Part shown: in pieces, positions 42,129-51,365 of the stretch
Layout of the letters: each line of letters begins with the position of its first letter
How positions within the stretch are numbered: position 1 is the first letter of the stretch
NCBI RefSeq assembly: GCF_900106695.1
Contig: NZ_FNMZ01000012.1
Location: 1-64,000, forward strand
Direction: 5' to 3'
DNA: 64,000 nucleotides
Origin: Albimonas donghaensis
Lineage (GTDB): Bacteria; Pseudomonadota; Alphaproteobacteria; Rhodobacterales; Rhodobacteraceae
Position numbers and translations under genes: made by a program
Notes under the pieces: generated by a model
Database searches by the model: none
Told to the model about the DNA's origin: nothing
What the model saw: only the letters and a program-made list of their open reading frames with translations

Positions 42129-42947
42129 TCAGTCCTTGTGGGTGACCGAGCGCAGGAAATCGCGGGTCCGCTTCTCCTGCGGGGTGTCCATCAGGGCATG
42201 GGCGGGGCCGGTCTCGACCACGCGGCCCTGGTCCATGAACACCACGCGGTCGGCGACCTCGCGGGCGAAGCCGAGCTCATGGGTGACCACGATCATGGTC
42301 ATCCCCTCGCGCGCCAGGTCCCGCATCACCGCCAGCACCTCGCCCACCAGTTCGGGATCGAGGGCGGAGGTCGGCTCGTCGAACAGCATCACCTTGGGGT
42401 TCATCGCCAGCGCGCGGGCGATGGCGGTGCGCTGCTGCTGCCCGCCCGAGAGATCCTTGGGAAAGCTGTCGGTCTTGTCCCCCAGCCCCACGCGGGTCAG
42501 CAGGGCGCGGGCGCGCTCGGTCGCCTTGGCCCGGCTTTCGCCCAGCACCTGCACCGGGCCCTCGGACACGTTCTGCAGGGCGGTCATGTGCGGGAACAGG
42601 TTGAAGCGCTGGAAGACCATGCCGGTCTTGCGCCGCTGGCGGGCGATCTCGCCGTCGGGCAGGGGGTGCAGCCGCTCCCCCTCCAGGCGGAAGCCCACCA
42701 GCTCCCCGTCCAGCCAGAGCGCGCCGTTGTCGATGCGCTCAAGCTGGTTGATGCAGCGCAGGAAGGTGGTCTTGCCCGAGCCCGAGGGGCCGATGATGCA
42801 CACCACCTCCCCCTCGGCCACGTCGATGGACACGTCGGTCAGCGCCCGGAAATCCCCGAACAGCTTTCCCACTTTGCGGCCCGAGACGATGGGGGCGGCG
42901 GCGGGCGCGGCGGCGTCGGTCATGGCGGTCATTCCCCGGGCGTTCAT
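42129..42947 (-). CDS. Polar amino-acid ABC transporter, ATP-binding protein
   Basis: A 272-residue ABC ATPase of the GlnQ/HisP type. Walker A is [13 protein letters not shown], the Q-loop [14 protein letters not shown], signature LSGGQQQR, Walker [14 protein letters not shown] and the switch histidine in VVTHELGF. It drives uptake of an amino acid or analogue with the permease and binding protein directly upstream. The first ATG (42947) overlaps the permease stop (ATGA), so it is preferred over internal methionines even though they lie within nine codons. It contains a ~16-residue insertion ([17 protein letters not shown]) before the Q-loop, as seen in some relatives. Confidence 0.92.
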   Translation of the reverse strand: MNARGMTAMTDAAAPAAAPIVSGRKVGKLFGDFRALTDVSIDVAEGEVVCIIGPSGSGKTTFLRCINQLERIDNGALWLDGELVGFRLEGERLHPLPDGEIARQRRKTGMVFQRFNLFPHMTALQNVSEGPVQVLGESRAKATERARALLTRVGLGDKTDSFPKDLSGGQQQRTAIARALAMNPKVMLFDEPTSALDPELVGEVLAVMRDLAREGMTMIVVTHELGFAREVADRVVFMDQGRVVETGPAHALMDTPQEKRTRDFLRSVTHKD

Positions 42948-43855
42948 TCCGTGCGCACCCCCGAGGCGAAGCCGCGGCCGAAGCGGCGTTCCAGCGCGCT
43001 CTGCCCGATGGAAAGGATCGTGACCACCACCAGATACCAGGCGGCGGCGACCATCAGCAGCTCGATGACCCGGGCGTTGAGATAATAGACGTCCTGCACC
43101 GACCGGAGCAGGTCCGAAAAGCCGATGATCGAGGCCAGCGACGTCATCTTCACCAGCCCGATGAACTCGTTGCCCAGCGGCGGGATCACCACGCGCATGG
43201 CCTGGGGCAGGATGATCCGGCGCAGCGAGGTCCAGTAGCCCATGCCGATGGCCTGCGCCGCCTCGAACTGGCCGCGGTCGACCGAGAGCAGCCCCGCGCG
43301 CACCACCTCGGACGTGTAGGCGCCCTGGTTCAGGCCCAGTCCCAGCAGGGTGGCGACGATGGGGGTGATCAGGTCGACGGTGCGGGCCGAGCCGATGCCG
43401 GGAACGCCCATATAGGGAAACACCAGCGCCAGGTTGAACCAGATCAGCAATTGCAGCACCACCGGCGTGCCGCGGAAGAACCACTGGTAGCCGATGGCGA
43501 CCCAGCGCAGCACCGGATTGGGCGAGCCGCGCATCACCGCGCAGACCACGCCGATGACGATGCCCATGATCATGCAGGCGATCGACATCCAGATCGTGCC
43601 CCAGACCCCCTTGAGGATGGTGGGCCAGAACATGTGGTCGCCGGTCACGTCCCAGGCGATGTTGCCTTCCGCGAAGGCCTTGGTCAGCCAGGCGAGGATC
43701 AGCACGATCAGCGCCACCGCGGTCATGCGGCCCCATCGACGGGGCCGCACCTGGATCATCTTCGAGATATCGACCTCCGGCGCGGCCTCGCGACGCGCCG
43801 GGCCCGAGTGCGGGTTGGGGGCGATTGCGGCGGCCGCGCCGGACGTCAGGCTCAC
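42944..43855 (-). CDS. Polar amino-acid ABC transporter, permease
   Basis: A 303-residue inner-membrane permease of the HisM/GltJ type, with about five to six transmembrane segments ([36 protein letters not shown]). The EAA loop that docks the ATPase is present: [34 protein letters not shown] and [21 protein letters not shown] are family hallmarks. A single permease would form a homodimer. The GTG start overlaps the stop of the binding-protein gene, so translation is coupled. The N-terminal ~45 residues are a poorly conserved cytoplasmic extension. Confidence 0.92.
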   Translation of the reverse strand: MSLTSGAAAAIAPNPHSGPARREAAPEVDISKMIQVRPRRWGRMTAVALIVLILAWLTKAFAEGNIAWDVTGDHMFWPTILKGVWGTIWMSIACMIMGIVIGVVCAVMRGSPNPVLRWVAIGYQWFFRGTPVVLQLLIWFNLALVFPYMGVPGIGSARTVDLITPIVATLLGLGLNQGAYTSEVVRAGLLSVDRGQFEAAQAIGMGYWTSLRRIILPQAMRVVIPPLGNEFIGLVKMTSLASIIGFSDLLRSVQDVYYLNARVIELLMVAAAWYLVVVTILSIGQSALERRFGRGFASGVRTE

Positions 43856-44691
43856 GGCTGCGGGCCCTCGTTGATGGTGATGTCCGGATAGGCGCTCAGA
43901 CCCAGCTTCCACTTGTCGATCAGGGTCGCGTAGGTTCCGTCCGCGATCACCTCGGTCAGCGCGGCGAAGAAGGCGTCGCGCAGCTCGGGCTGATCCTTGT
44001 TGAAGGCGATGCCCATCAGCGCCGAGGAGATCGGGTCGCCCAGGGCGCGGAACTCGCCCGGATGCGCGTCGATGATCGCGGGCACGGCCTCCAGCCCCTG
44101 CACGGCGGCGACGGCGCGGCCGGTGCGCAGGTTGGTCAGCTGCTGCACGCGGTCGGTGTCCACGATGATGTCGATCGGCGCCTTGCCCGCGGCGACGCAG
44201 TTGGCCTCGGACCAGGCCTCGACGGTCTTGGGGTAGGAGGTCCCGCGCGAGGTGGTGATGGTCTTTCCGCAGAGATCGGTGTTGGCGGTCAGGTCGGCCT
44301 CGGCGGTGGGGGCGTAGAACTGGGCGCCGGCCTTGAGATAGTCGATGAAGTCGAAGATCTCGCGGCGCGCGGGCGTGTCGTAAAAGCCCGACATGATGAA
44401 GTCGACGCGGCGCGACTGGAGCGAGGGGGTCATCTGCTCGAACGAGCCGTCGAAGTATTCGATGGTCACGCCCAGCTTCTCACCGATCGCGGCGGCGAGG
44501 TCGATGTCGAAGCCGATGAACTCGTTGGTCGCCGGGTCGATCATCTCCAGCGGCGCGTAGCCGGTGTTGAGCGCCGACTTGATGACGCCGGCCTCCGTGT
44601 AGGCGGCGGGGAGTTCCTGCGCCCCGGCGACGCCGGTCATCCCGGCGGCGAGCGCCACGGCGAGGGCCGCGGCTTTGGTGAAGTTCGGCAT
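43852..44691 (-). CDS. Polar amino-acid ABC transporter, periplasmic binding protein
   Basis: A 279-residue family-3 solute-binding protein. A signal peptide (~24 residues, [18 protein letters not shown]) ends near AGAQE. The mature part has the family start [37 protein letters not shown] and [21 protein letters not shown]. Two cysteines about 29 residues apart (TDLCGKTI ... EANCVAAG) may form a disulphide. The ligand is a polar amino acid or similar amine. First gene of a tightly overlapping three-gene operon. ATG with GAGGAGG five bases upstream. Confidence 0.92.
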   Translation of the reverse strand: MPNFTKAAALAVALAAGMTGVAGAQELPAAYTEAGVIKSALNTGYAPLEMIDPATNEFIGFDIDLAAAIGEKLGVTIEYFDGSFEQMTPSLQSRRVDFIMSGFYDTPARREIFDFIDYLKAGAQFYAPTAEADLTANTDLCGKTITTSRGTSYPKTVEAWSEANCVAAGKAPIDIIVDTDRVQQLTNLRTGRAVAAVQGLEAVPAIIDAHPGEFRALGDPISSALMGIAFNKDQPELRDAFFAALTEVIADGTYATLIDKWKLGLSAYPDITINEGPQP

Positions 44692-44810
44692 CGAAGCCTC
44701 CTCTGTCCTGTTGGCGGGCCACGCCTTGATGGCGCGGTTCCCTGGGGGTCGGCGCGGGCGCCGCGGGGCGCCCGGACCGGGTTTGGAAACGGGGGGGGGC
44801 GTCGCGCGGC

Positions 44811-45731
44811 TCAGCGGCTGGGGCGCGCGATCTGCTCGGCGGGCGCGGGCCACATGGGCAGGCGCTCGACCATCGGGGACCACTCGCCGCGCTCCACCAG
44901 CCCGTCGATATGGGCGGCGATCTCGGCGCAGGTGGCGAACCAGACGTCGCCTTTCTCCATCATGTGCTCGATCAGGCCGACCTGGGCCTCGGCGCGCGCC
45001 AGCCGGCCCGAGACGAACGGGTGCCAGACCGCGGTCCACAGGCCGCCATGCTTCCAGGCGGCGTCGAAATCGGCGCGGAACACGTCCATGGCCCGGTCCG
45101 GGGACTGCACCGGCATGGACCAGTCCGCGGCCTTGAAGTTCACGTACTGGGTCCAGTCATCCAGCGAATTGTCATGGGGCAGGCAGACGATGGATTTCCC
45201 GTCCGGCCGCTCCAGCAGATAGGGGATGTCGTGGCCGCCCAGCGAGGCGTCGTAGCGCAGCCCGTGCTCGATCATCAGGTCGAGCGTGTGCTCGGAAAAC
45301 GCGCCCGACGGGCAGCGATAGCCCACGGGCGGGGCGCCGGTGGCCTTCTCGATCGCCCTTATGCCGGCGATCATGATCTTCTCCTCGTCCTCGCGGGAGA
45401 ACTGGTTGACCCGCTCGTGCAGCCAGCCGTGATGGCCGATCTCGTGGCCGCCGGAGATCAGGATCTCCATCGCCTCGGGATACTGCTCGATGCACCAGCC
45501 GGGGACGAAGACCGTCTGCCGGATGCCGAAATGCTTCCAGATCTTCGCGATGCGCGGGATCGCCACCCTGGCCCCGTAGCGCAGCGTGGCCGCGGCTCCC
45601 ATGCGCCGGGTGACGTCGGCCGAGGGGTAGTAGAGGTGCAGCAGGCTCTCCGCATCGAAATCATAGGCGAAGCAGACCGCGCATCTGGCGCCGTTGGGCC
45701 AGGGCGGGGGATTGTCGATCAGGCTCAGCAC
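44811..45731 (-). CDS. Polysaccharide deacetylase-family (PuuE-like) hydrolase
   Basis: A 306-residue NodB-fold metal hydrolase. The catalytic base and metal Asp motif is CFAYDFDAESL, the zinc histidines are in GGHEIGHHGWLHE (H-x3-H) and RCPSGAFSEHTL is motif 3. The overall layout matches the long 'polysaccharide deacetylase' proteins that include PuuE allantoinase and other amide-ring hydrolases, rather than chitin deacetylase. In this neighbourhood (carbamoylase-type M20, amino-acid transporter) a nitrogen-compound substrate is more likely than a polysaccharide. The start is probably the GTG at 45731 (VLSLIDNPPPWP); it lacks a clear ribosome site. Confidence 0.8.
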   Translation of the reverse strand: MLSLIDNPPPWPNGARCAVCFAYDFDAESLLHLYYPSADVTRRMGAAATLRYGARVAIPRIAKIWKHFGIRQTVFVPGWCIEQYPEAMEILISGGHEIGHHGWLHERVNQFSREDEEKIMIAGIRAIEKATGAPPVGYRCPSGAFSEHTLDLMIEHGLRYDASLGGHDIPYLLERPDGKSIVCLPHDNSLDDWTQYVNFKAADWSMPVQSPDRAMDVFRADFDAAWKHGGLWTAVWHPFVSGRLARAEAQVGLIEHMMEKGDVWFATCAEIAAHIDGLVERGEWSPMVERLPMWPAPAEQIARPSR

Positions 45732-45888
45732 GACCGGCGCCCGACTTGCATGGTCCCGAGGGCGGAAAAGGCGAGGGTCATCGGCGCAGGGCCTCCGTGG
45801 CGGTGCGAGGGCGGTCCGCGGTGCGGTCCGGGGGGGCTCCGGGACTGGCCCGGGACTGGGCGCGCAGCCGGTCATGCTGCGATGCGGC

Positions 45889-45943
45889 ATTGTCTGGACC
45901 TGACAAGTCTAATGTCAACTCTATTTTTGTAGTCGCATACAAT
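45889..45943. promoter_or_regulatory. AT-rich divergent promoter region
   Basis: On the minus strand TTGACA (45918-45913) and GACAAT (45894-45889) are 18 bases apart, ahead of the deacetylase gene. On the plus strand a -10-like TACAAT (45938-45943) precedes the TetR gene by 64 bases, with only a weak -35. The block is far more AT-rich than its surroundings. Confidence 0.45.
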
Positions 45944-46007
45944 TACCCTGCGAGCGCGGCGTCTGCTATGGATCGCCCCGAATGGCGAGCGCTAGGGAGG
46001 CGAATCG

Positions 46008-46643
46008 GTGGCGGCAGGCGGCCTGAGGGAAAAACACAAGAAGCGCAGGCTGAAGCAGGTGCTGGACGCGGCGGACCGGCTGTTCACCAAGCACGGCTAT
46101 GAGGCGACGCGGATCGAGACCATCGCCGACAGCGCCTCGGTGGCGCCGGCGACGGTCTACAACTACTTCTCCACCAAGCCGAACCTGCTGATGGAACTGG
46201 CGCTTCGCCATGTGAAGGCGGCGCTGCCCGAACGGCGGGCCTATCTGCGCGACCTGCCCGACGACATCTTCGCCGGCGTGCTGGGGTTCGAGCGTCTGCT
46301 GGCCGAGCAGGCCATGCGCCACCTGTCGCGGGAAAGCTGGCGGGTGATCCTGTCGGCCCAGCACCTGGAGCCGGGGGGCAAGGCCAGCCGCACCGGCGCG
46401 CGGCTCAACAACTTGATCAAGCGGCATTACATGCGGCTGCTGCGCACCTACCAGGCCCGCGGCGTGCTGCGCGCGGACGTGGACGTGATGGCGCTGTCCA
46501 ACCTGATCGTGGGCATCACCACCCAGGACTTTTCAAGATTCGTCGCCTCGCAGAGCGGCACCATCGAGGACCTGCTCGCCACCGGCGTGCCGCATGTCCG
46601 GCTGATCCTGACCGGACTGCTGACCGAGGAGGCCGCGGCCTGA
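46008..46643 (+). CDS. TetR-family transcriptional regulator
   Basis: A 211-residue TetR protein with the helix-turn-helix at ~10-60 (RRLKQVLDAADRLFTKHG, RIETIADSASVAPATVYNYF) and a C-terminal helical effector domain. The GTG at 46008 has AGGGAGG ten bases upstream. It lies between the divergent deacetylase gene and the amidinotransferase operon, and probably controls one or both. The 229-base gap downstream holds a palindrome (46714-46729). Effector unknown. Confidence 0.9.
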   Translation: MAAGGLREKHKKRRLKQVLDAADRLFTKHGYEATRIETIADSASVAPATVYNYFSTKPNLLMELALRHVKAALPERRAYLRDLPDDIFAGVLGFERLLAEQAMRHLSRESWRVILSAQHLEPGGKASRTGARLNNLIKRHYMRLLRTYQARGVLRADVDVMALSNLIVGITTQDFSRFVASQSGTIEDLLATGVPHVRLILTGLLTEEAAA

Positions 46644-46713
46644 GCGTCGGGCGGGCCGCGGGCCGGGGTCGGGGCTGGAGTCGGGGCCGGAGTCGGGGGC
46701 CGTCCCGGCGCTC

Positions 46714-46745
46714 ACTCCAATCATGGAGTCATCTCCAATTTGATG
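46714..46745 (+). promoter_or_regulatory. Palindrome plus CTCCAA-TTT element upstream of the amidinotransferase operon
   Basis: ACTCCA-ATCA-TGGAGT is a perfect inverted repeat with 4 bases between arms (46714-46729). Directly after it is CTCCAATTTGATG (46733-46745), like the elements at 39420 and 56164. It lies ~130 bases before the first gene and is a candidate operator for the TetR protein upstream. Confidence 0.5.
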
Positions 46746-46872
46746 TTGCGGCGCGGCGCCGGCCCGCGCTAGGCTCCGCCCCGCGCCTCCGCCCCGACGC
46801 GGCCGAAAGGCCCGCGCGTCGCGGCCCGCGGGCGATCCCGGCATTCCGCCGTCGATATCGAAGGAGCCTCCC

Positions 46873-47877
46873 TTGAACGCGATCACGGAGAACGAGTGGC
46901 GCTACAACCAGCTGATCAAGCGCTTCCCGTCCGAGCCCGAGCCGGCCTTCGAAGCGCCCGATCAGCTTGAGCGCTGGTGGGGCCGCAACTGGGGCTGCTC
47001 CAACGACGTGGGCCGGCTCCGCGTGGTGCTGATGCATCGTCCGGGGGAGGAGGTGAACCAGGTCGACACCGCCCGGCGCCTGGACAACAACGCCTTCGGC
47101 GATGAGCAGACCGGCTGGTACTGGCGCGGCGACACGCCCCCGGACCTGCCCGGCATGCAGGCCCAGCACGACGCCTATGTGGCGCTGCTGCGCGCCGAGG
47201 GGGTCGAGGTCGTCTTCGTCGACAAGGCCGCCGAGGGCCGGATGAAGACCTGCTACACCCGCGATTCCGTCATCGGCGTCGGCGGCGGGGCCATCGTCAC
47301 CCGGCTGGGCCCGAAGATCCGCCGGGGCGAGGAGCTGCCCGTCACCCGCACGCTCGCCGGCATCGGCTGCCCGATCCTGCGCACCATCTCGGGGACCGGC
47401 GTGATGGAGGGCGGGTCGTTCTGCTGGCTCAACTCCAAAACCGTCGCCATCGGCCTGTCGTCCCGCGTCAACGAGGAAGGCGCGCGCCAGGTGGAGGAGG
47501 TGCTCCGCACCCAGGGCGTCGAGCTGATCCGCGTCGGGCTGACCGGCTACCGGCTGCATATCGACGGGGTCTTCGTGATGCTCGCCCCCGATCTCGCGCT
47601 GTGCAACTCCGCGCTGCTGCCCTGGGAGTTCATCCAGCGGCTGGGCGAGCTGGGCATCAAACTGATCGAAGTCTGCCCGGAGGATGACAGCTCGATCATC
47701 AACAGCCTCGCCATCGGGCCGGGGCGGGTGATCATGCCCGACGGACTCTCGACCCGCACCGAGCGCGAGCTGACCCGGGCGGGCGTCGAGATCCTCCAGC
47801 TTCCCTATGACAAGGTGATCCTGGGCGGCGGCGGGCTGCACTGCTCGACCTCGCCGCTGATCCGCGACGAGGTTTGA
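46873..47877 (+). CDS. Amidinotransferase / dimethylarginine dimethylaminohydrolase superfamily protein
   Basis: A 334-residue guanidino-group-modifying enzyme. The fold's catalytic triad is visible: Asp region in CYTRDSVIGVGGG, His in GYRLHIDGVF and the nucleophilic Cys in GGGGLHCSTSPL near the C-terminus. MHRPGEEVNQVD near the N-terminus fits the family. The enzyme could hydrolyse (arginine-deiminase-like) or transfer an amidino group; no closer assignment is safe. The start is TTG with AAGGAG six bases upstream. First gene of a compact four-gene operon that continues with an M20 hydrolase only two bases away. Confidence 0.9.
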   Translation: MNAITENEWRYNQLIKRFPSEPEPAFEAPDQLERWWGRNWGCSNDVGRLRVVLMHRPGEEVNQVDTARRLDNNAFGDEQTGWYWRGDTPPDLPGMQAQHDAYVALLRAEGVEVVFVDKAAEGRMKTCYTRDSVIGVGGGAIVTRLGPKIRRGEELPVTRTLAGIGCPILRTISGTGVMEGGSFCWLNSKTVAIGLSSRVNEEGARQVEEVLRTQGVELIRVGLTGYRLHIDGVFVMLAPDLALCNSALLPWEFIQRLGELGIKLIEVCPEDDSSIINSLAIGPGRVIMPDGLSTRTERELTRAGVEILQLPYDKVILGGGGLHCSTSPLIRDEV

Positions 47878-47879
47878 TC

Positions 47880-49463
47880 ATGAGCAACTGGACCGAAGCC
47901 CAGACCGAGGCGCTGGCCTGGCTGGAGGCGAACCACGCCGCCCTGTCGGACGACCACATGACCATCTGGGACATGCACGAGCCGAGCTGGCGGGAATACC
48001 GCTCCTCCGCCTGGTACATGGACCGGCTGGAGGCCGAGGGCTTCACGGTGGAGCGCGGCACGGCCGGCATGCCCACCGCCTTCCGCGCCACCTGGACCAA
48101 CGGGCCGGGGCCGAAGATCGCGGGCTACGCCGAATACGACGCGGTGCCGGGGCAGAGCCAGGAGGCCGTGCCCTACCGCAAGCCGCGCGAAGGCGTGTCC
48201 AAGCACGCCGCGGGCCATACCGACCCGCATTCGGCGCTGGGCATCGGGTCTTTCGCCGGCTTCCTCGCCGCCAAGCGGGCGATGGAGACGAAGGGCGTCA
48301 CCGGCACGCTGGTCTTCTTCGGCGAGCCGGCGGAGAAGATGTGCGGCTCCAAACCCATCCACGCCGCCCACGGGTTCTATGACGGGCTGGACGCGGCGAT
48401 CAGCTTCCACCCGCATTCCTTCCCCGCGCTGACCAACGGCTGCTTCTGGGAGACGACCTCGGCCCCGCTCTGGAGCCGGATCTACACCTTCCAGTGCGAG
48501 GAGCCGGAGACCTGGCAGTCCGGGCTCAACGCCGGCGGCGTCACCCATGGCCACGCCGCGGCGCGGGCGCCCGGCGCGCTGGACGCGGTGTGCATGATGT
48601 ACACCAATTCCAAGCTGATGAAGGAGACCATGCTGCCCCATGCCGGGTCGTGGTCGATGAACGAGTTCATCCCCATCGCCGGGCAGGCCACCGCCGACAA
48701 CGTGGCGCCGGCCATCGGCCAGATCCAGTACACGCTCCGCGCCCCCAACATCGCGATGTGCGACGCGGCGTTCTCGGTGCTCGACCGCAACGCCGAGCAG
48801 ATCGCCGGCATGACTCATTGCACGGTCGAGGCCGCCTGGGTCGCGCGCACCCGCGCCGGTCTGCCCAACAAGGCGATGGCCGAGATCACCTTCCGCAACT
48901 TCGAGAAGCTCGGCGCGCCCCAATGGGGCGAGGAGGCCAAGGCCTTCGCGCGCGAGATGCAGAAGAACCTCGGGCTGGAGCCGATGGAGAAGCCCTTCGT
49001 CGACAAGCTCCAGGAACTGACCCCGCCCTGGGAGGCCGAGAAGGCGTTCCGCGAGCAGCTTCCCGCCTGGCAGCTCAACTACGCGGCCGACGATTACGTG
49101 GACTACACCTGGCACGCGCCGACCGTGCGGCTCTATGTGGGCAAGCCGACCTTGCAGCCGCCGGCGGGGAACTACCGCTACCCGGACTGGACCCGTCACG
49201 CGATGGGCGGAATGCGGGCCTGCATCGACCCGATGTGGTCGAAGGCGGCGGAGGTGATCGCGACCACCGTGCTCGACCTGCTGACCGACGCCGACGCGCT
49301 GGCCCGCGCCAGGGCCGAGTTCGAAGAGCGCACCGGCGGCGGCGTGGGCGGGACGGAATGGGTGGCGCCGCTGCTGCCCTCCGACTTCAAGGCGCCCATC
49401 GGCTATCGCTGGCCGGAATACGTGGAGACCCCGCGCGGCCGCGAGTGGACCGTGCCGGAATGA
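47880..49463 (+). CDS. M20-family hydrolase, aminobenzoyl-glutamate utilisation protein B-like
   Basis: A 527-residue M20 peptidase-family protein of the AbgB/amidohydrolase type. Zinc-site parts are IAGYAEYDAVPGQSQ, ALGIGSFAGFLAAK, TLVFFGEPAEKMCGSK, a long lid/dimerisation domain (~200-330) with GGVTHGHAAARAPGALDAV and a late FHPHSF. It cleaves an amide (AbgB: p-aminobenzoyl-glutamate) to release an amino acid. It starts two bases after the amidinotransferase stop, and its stop overlaps the nitroreductase start (ATGA). In this operon it may process an N-acylated or guanidinylated amino acid. The GGTEWVAP region has the conserved C-terminal residues. Confidence 0.87.
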   Translation: MSNWTEAQTEALAWLEANHAALSDDHMTIWDMHEPSWREYRSSAWYMDRLEAEGFTVERGTAGMPTAFRATWTNGPGPKIAGYAEYDAVPGQSQEAVPYRKPREGVSKHAAGHTDPHSALGIGSFAGFLAAKRAMETKGVTGTLVFFGEPAEKMCGSKPIHAAHGFYDGLDAAISFHPHSFPALTNGCFWETTSAPLWSRIYTFQCEEPETWQSGLNAGGVTHGHAAARAPGALDAVCMMYTNSKLMKETMLPHAGSWSMNEFIPIAGQATADNVAPAIGQIQYTLRAPNIAMCDAAFSVLDRNAEQIAGMTHCTVEAAWVARTRAGLPNKAMAEITFRNFEKLGAPQWGEEAKAFAREMQKNLGLEPMEKPFVDKLQELTPPWEAEKAFREQLPAWQLNYAADDYVDYTWHAPTVRLYVGKPTLQPPAGNYRYPDWTRHAMGGMRACIDPMWSKAAEVIATTVLDLLTDADALARARAEFEERTGGGVGGTEWVAPLLPSDFKAPIGYRWPEYVETPRGREWTVPE

Positions 49464-50248
49464 CCGCGACCCGGTTCGAGAGACCCGGGACAGGCGCCGG
49501 AACCGGGGCCGGCGCCCATCCCGGCGGCGCGGCGGAGGCGGAGGGGCGCGGCCTCTCCGTCGCCGCCGCCGTTGCGCAACGGCGCTCGGTCCGCGCCTTT
49601 CTTCCCGATCCGGTGGACCCGGCGGTGGCGGAGCGGGCGTTGCGGCGGGCGGCGCGGGCGCCCTCGGGCTCCAACATGCAGCCCTGGTCGGCGCGGATCG
49701 TCACCGGCGCCCGCCTCGATGCGCTGCTGGCGATGACCGCCGCCCAACGCGCCGCGCTGCCGGGCGGCGAGCCCATGGACCCGCCCTTCCTGCCCGCAGC
49801 CGGCCCCCCGCCCGAGGGCCGGGCCCGCAAGATCCGCAATGGCGAGCTGCTTTACGGCGCGCTGGGCATCGACCGGTCCGACGCCGCCGCCCGGGCGGCG
49901 TGGAACGAAGAGAACTTCCGCTTTTTCGGCGCGCCGCTGGGCGTGTTCCTGCTGATCGACCGGCAGGCGAACCCCTGGCAATGGCTCGATCTCGGCATCT
50001 ACCTGCAATCGGTCCTGCTGTTGCTGGAGGAAGCCGGTCTCGCGACCTGTCCGCAGGCCGACTGGGCCATGCATGGCGAAGCCGTCGCCCGCCATCTCGG
50101 CGCGCCGGCTTCCCGGCGGCTGGTCTGCGGCATCGCCGTGGGCCATGCTGACCCCGACGCGCCCGAGAATGTCTATCGATCCGAGCGGGACGACCCGCTC
50201 TCCGGCGACCCCGACGCCGGCCCCCCGCGACCCGGAGACCTCGCATGA
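49460..50248 (+). CDS. Nitroreductase-family FMN oxidoreductase
   Basis: A 262-residue FMN-binding nitroreductase-fold protein. Motifs are RRSVRAFLPDPVD (N-terminal FMN arginine), RAPSGSNMQPWSARIV, YLQSVLLLLEEAGLATCPQADWA and the final CGIAVGHADPDAPEN. Residues 1-40 are a Gly/Ala-rich tail not seen in the family. It reduces nitro groups, enones or semialdehydes (RutE type). The reaction here is unknown. ATGA overlaps join it to the M20 gene before and the class II aldolase gene after, so the operon is translationally coupled. Confidence 0.88.
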   Translation: MTATRFERPGTGAGTGAGAHPGGAAEAEGRGLSVAAAVAQRRSVRAFLPDPVDPAVAERALRRAARAPSGSNMQPWSARIVTGARLDALLAMTAAQRAALPGGEPMDPPFLPAAGPPPEGRARKIRNGELLYGALGIDRSDAAARAAWNEENFRFFGAPLGVFLLIDRQANPWQWLDLGIYLQSVLLLLEEAGLATCPQADWAMHGEAVARHLGAPASRRLVCGIAVGHADPDAPENVYRSERDDPLSGDPDAGPPRPGDLA

Positions 50249-51018
50249 ACGCCCCGACCTCGATCCCCCCCAGGCCCGCCCCCGACCATGTGGCGACCGA
50301 GCAGGAGCTGCGCGAGGATCTCGCCGCCGCCTACCGGCTGATCGCCCATTTCGGGATGACCGACCTGGTGTTCACCCATCTCTCGGTCCGGGTCCCGGGC
50401 GAGGGGCACCGGTTCCTGGTCAATCCCTACGGCCTGCTGTTCGAGGAGATCACCGCTTCCTCGCTGGTGCTGGTGGACGCGGAGGGGGAGCCCGCGCAGG
50501 AGACCTCGTTCCCGGTCAACCCGGCGGGCTTCGTGATCCACTCCGCCGTCCACCGGGAGCGTGAGGATGCGGGCTGCGTCATGCACACCCATACCCAGGC
50601 GGGGATGACGGTGGCGGCGCAGGCGGGGGGGCTCCTGCCGCTCAACCAGATCTCGATCGAGTTCCACGGCCGGGTGAACATCCACGAATACGAGGGCATC
50701 GCCGCCGACGACAACCTGTCGGAGCGCGAGCGGCTGGTCCGCGATCTGGGCGACGGCTGCGGGCTGATCCTGCGCAATCACGGGTTGCTGACCGTGGGCC
50801 GGACCGTGGCCGAGGCCTTTTACTACATGTATTATCTGGAGCAGGCCTGCCGGCTCCAGGTCTCGGCCCAGGCCACGAGCGTGGCGCTGTCGATGCCGCC
50901 GGGCCAGGTGGTGGAGCGCACCGCCAGGCAGTTCTCCGCCGGCACGGCCAAGGGCTGGCTGCCCTGGCAGGCGCTGAGGCGCAAGCTGGACCGCGAGCAG
51001 CCGGACTACCGGTCCTGA
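50245..51018 (+). CDS. Class II aldolase/adducin-family protein
   Basis: A 257-residue zinc-dependent class II aldolase-fold protein. Zinc histidines are in [13 protein letters not shown] and [28 protein letters not shown] and [19 protein letters not shown] are hallmarks of the adducin-like subgroup. It could carry out aldol or decarboxylation chemistry on a small acid. The start overlaps the nitroreductase stop. It is the last gene of the coupled operon; a ThDP enzyme follows after 350 bases and could act in the same pathway. Substrate unknown. Confidence 0.88.
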   Translation: MNAPTSIPPRPAPDHVATEQELREDLAAAYRLIAHFGMTDLVFTHLSVRVPGEGHRFLVNPYGLLFEEITASSLVLVDAEGEPAQETSFPVNPAGFVIHSAVHREREDAGCVMHTHTQAGMTVAAQAGGLLPLNQISIEFHGRVNIHEYEGIAADDNLSERERLVRDLGDGCGLILRNHGLLTVGRTVAEAFYYMYYLEQACRLQVSAQATSVALSMPPGQVVERTARQFSAGTAKGWLPWQALRRKLDREQPDYRS

Positions 51019-51365
51019 TCGCCGCCGCCTGACCGGCGCGGGCCGGTCGGGCGGCGCGTCCGCGGCGCATCGGCGGCGACGATCCGGCCTTGCGAAGACG
51101 GGTCGGCTCGGGCAAGCCCGCCGATGGCAATGACCCGGCGGGCGTTCCGCGCGTCCGGGGTCGGACGTCTCGCAAGCCCGGCCCCGACCGATCCGGGCGA
51201 GGCCCGGGCCGGCGCGATCCGCAGGGCGGGCGGGGCAGGCCGCCCCGCCCCGCCCCGCCCCGCCGCGTCCCGCCCCGCCCCGCCTCGCACGCAGGGAACC
51301 GCGCGCCCCGCCCCGCTCCACGCGCAGGGCCATGACATTCGAAGACCAGAGGGAAGATCCCGAAG
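51019..51365 (+). other. Intergenic region with GC-pentamer repeats
   Basis: No gene is seen. From about 51240 to 51290 the sequence is a run of CCCCG/CGCCC units. The last part holds the ribosome site (GAAGAT, weak) of the ThDP-enzyme gene. Confidence 0.5.

Noticed and set aside
44811-45731. Chitin or peptidoglycan deacetylase role for the NodB-fold protein
   Set aside because: No signal peptide, and the long layout with its nitrogen-metabolism neighbours fits PuuE-like hydrolases better.
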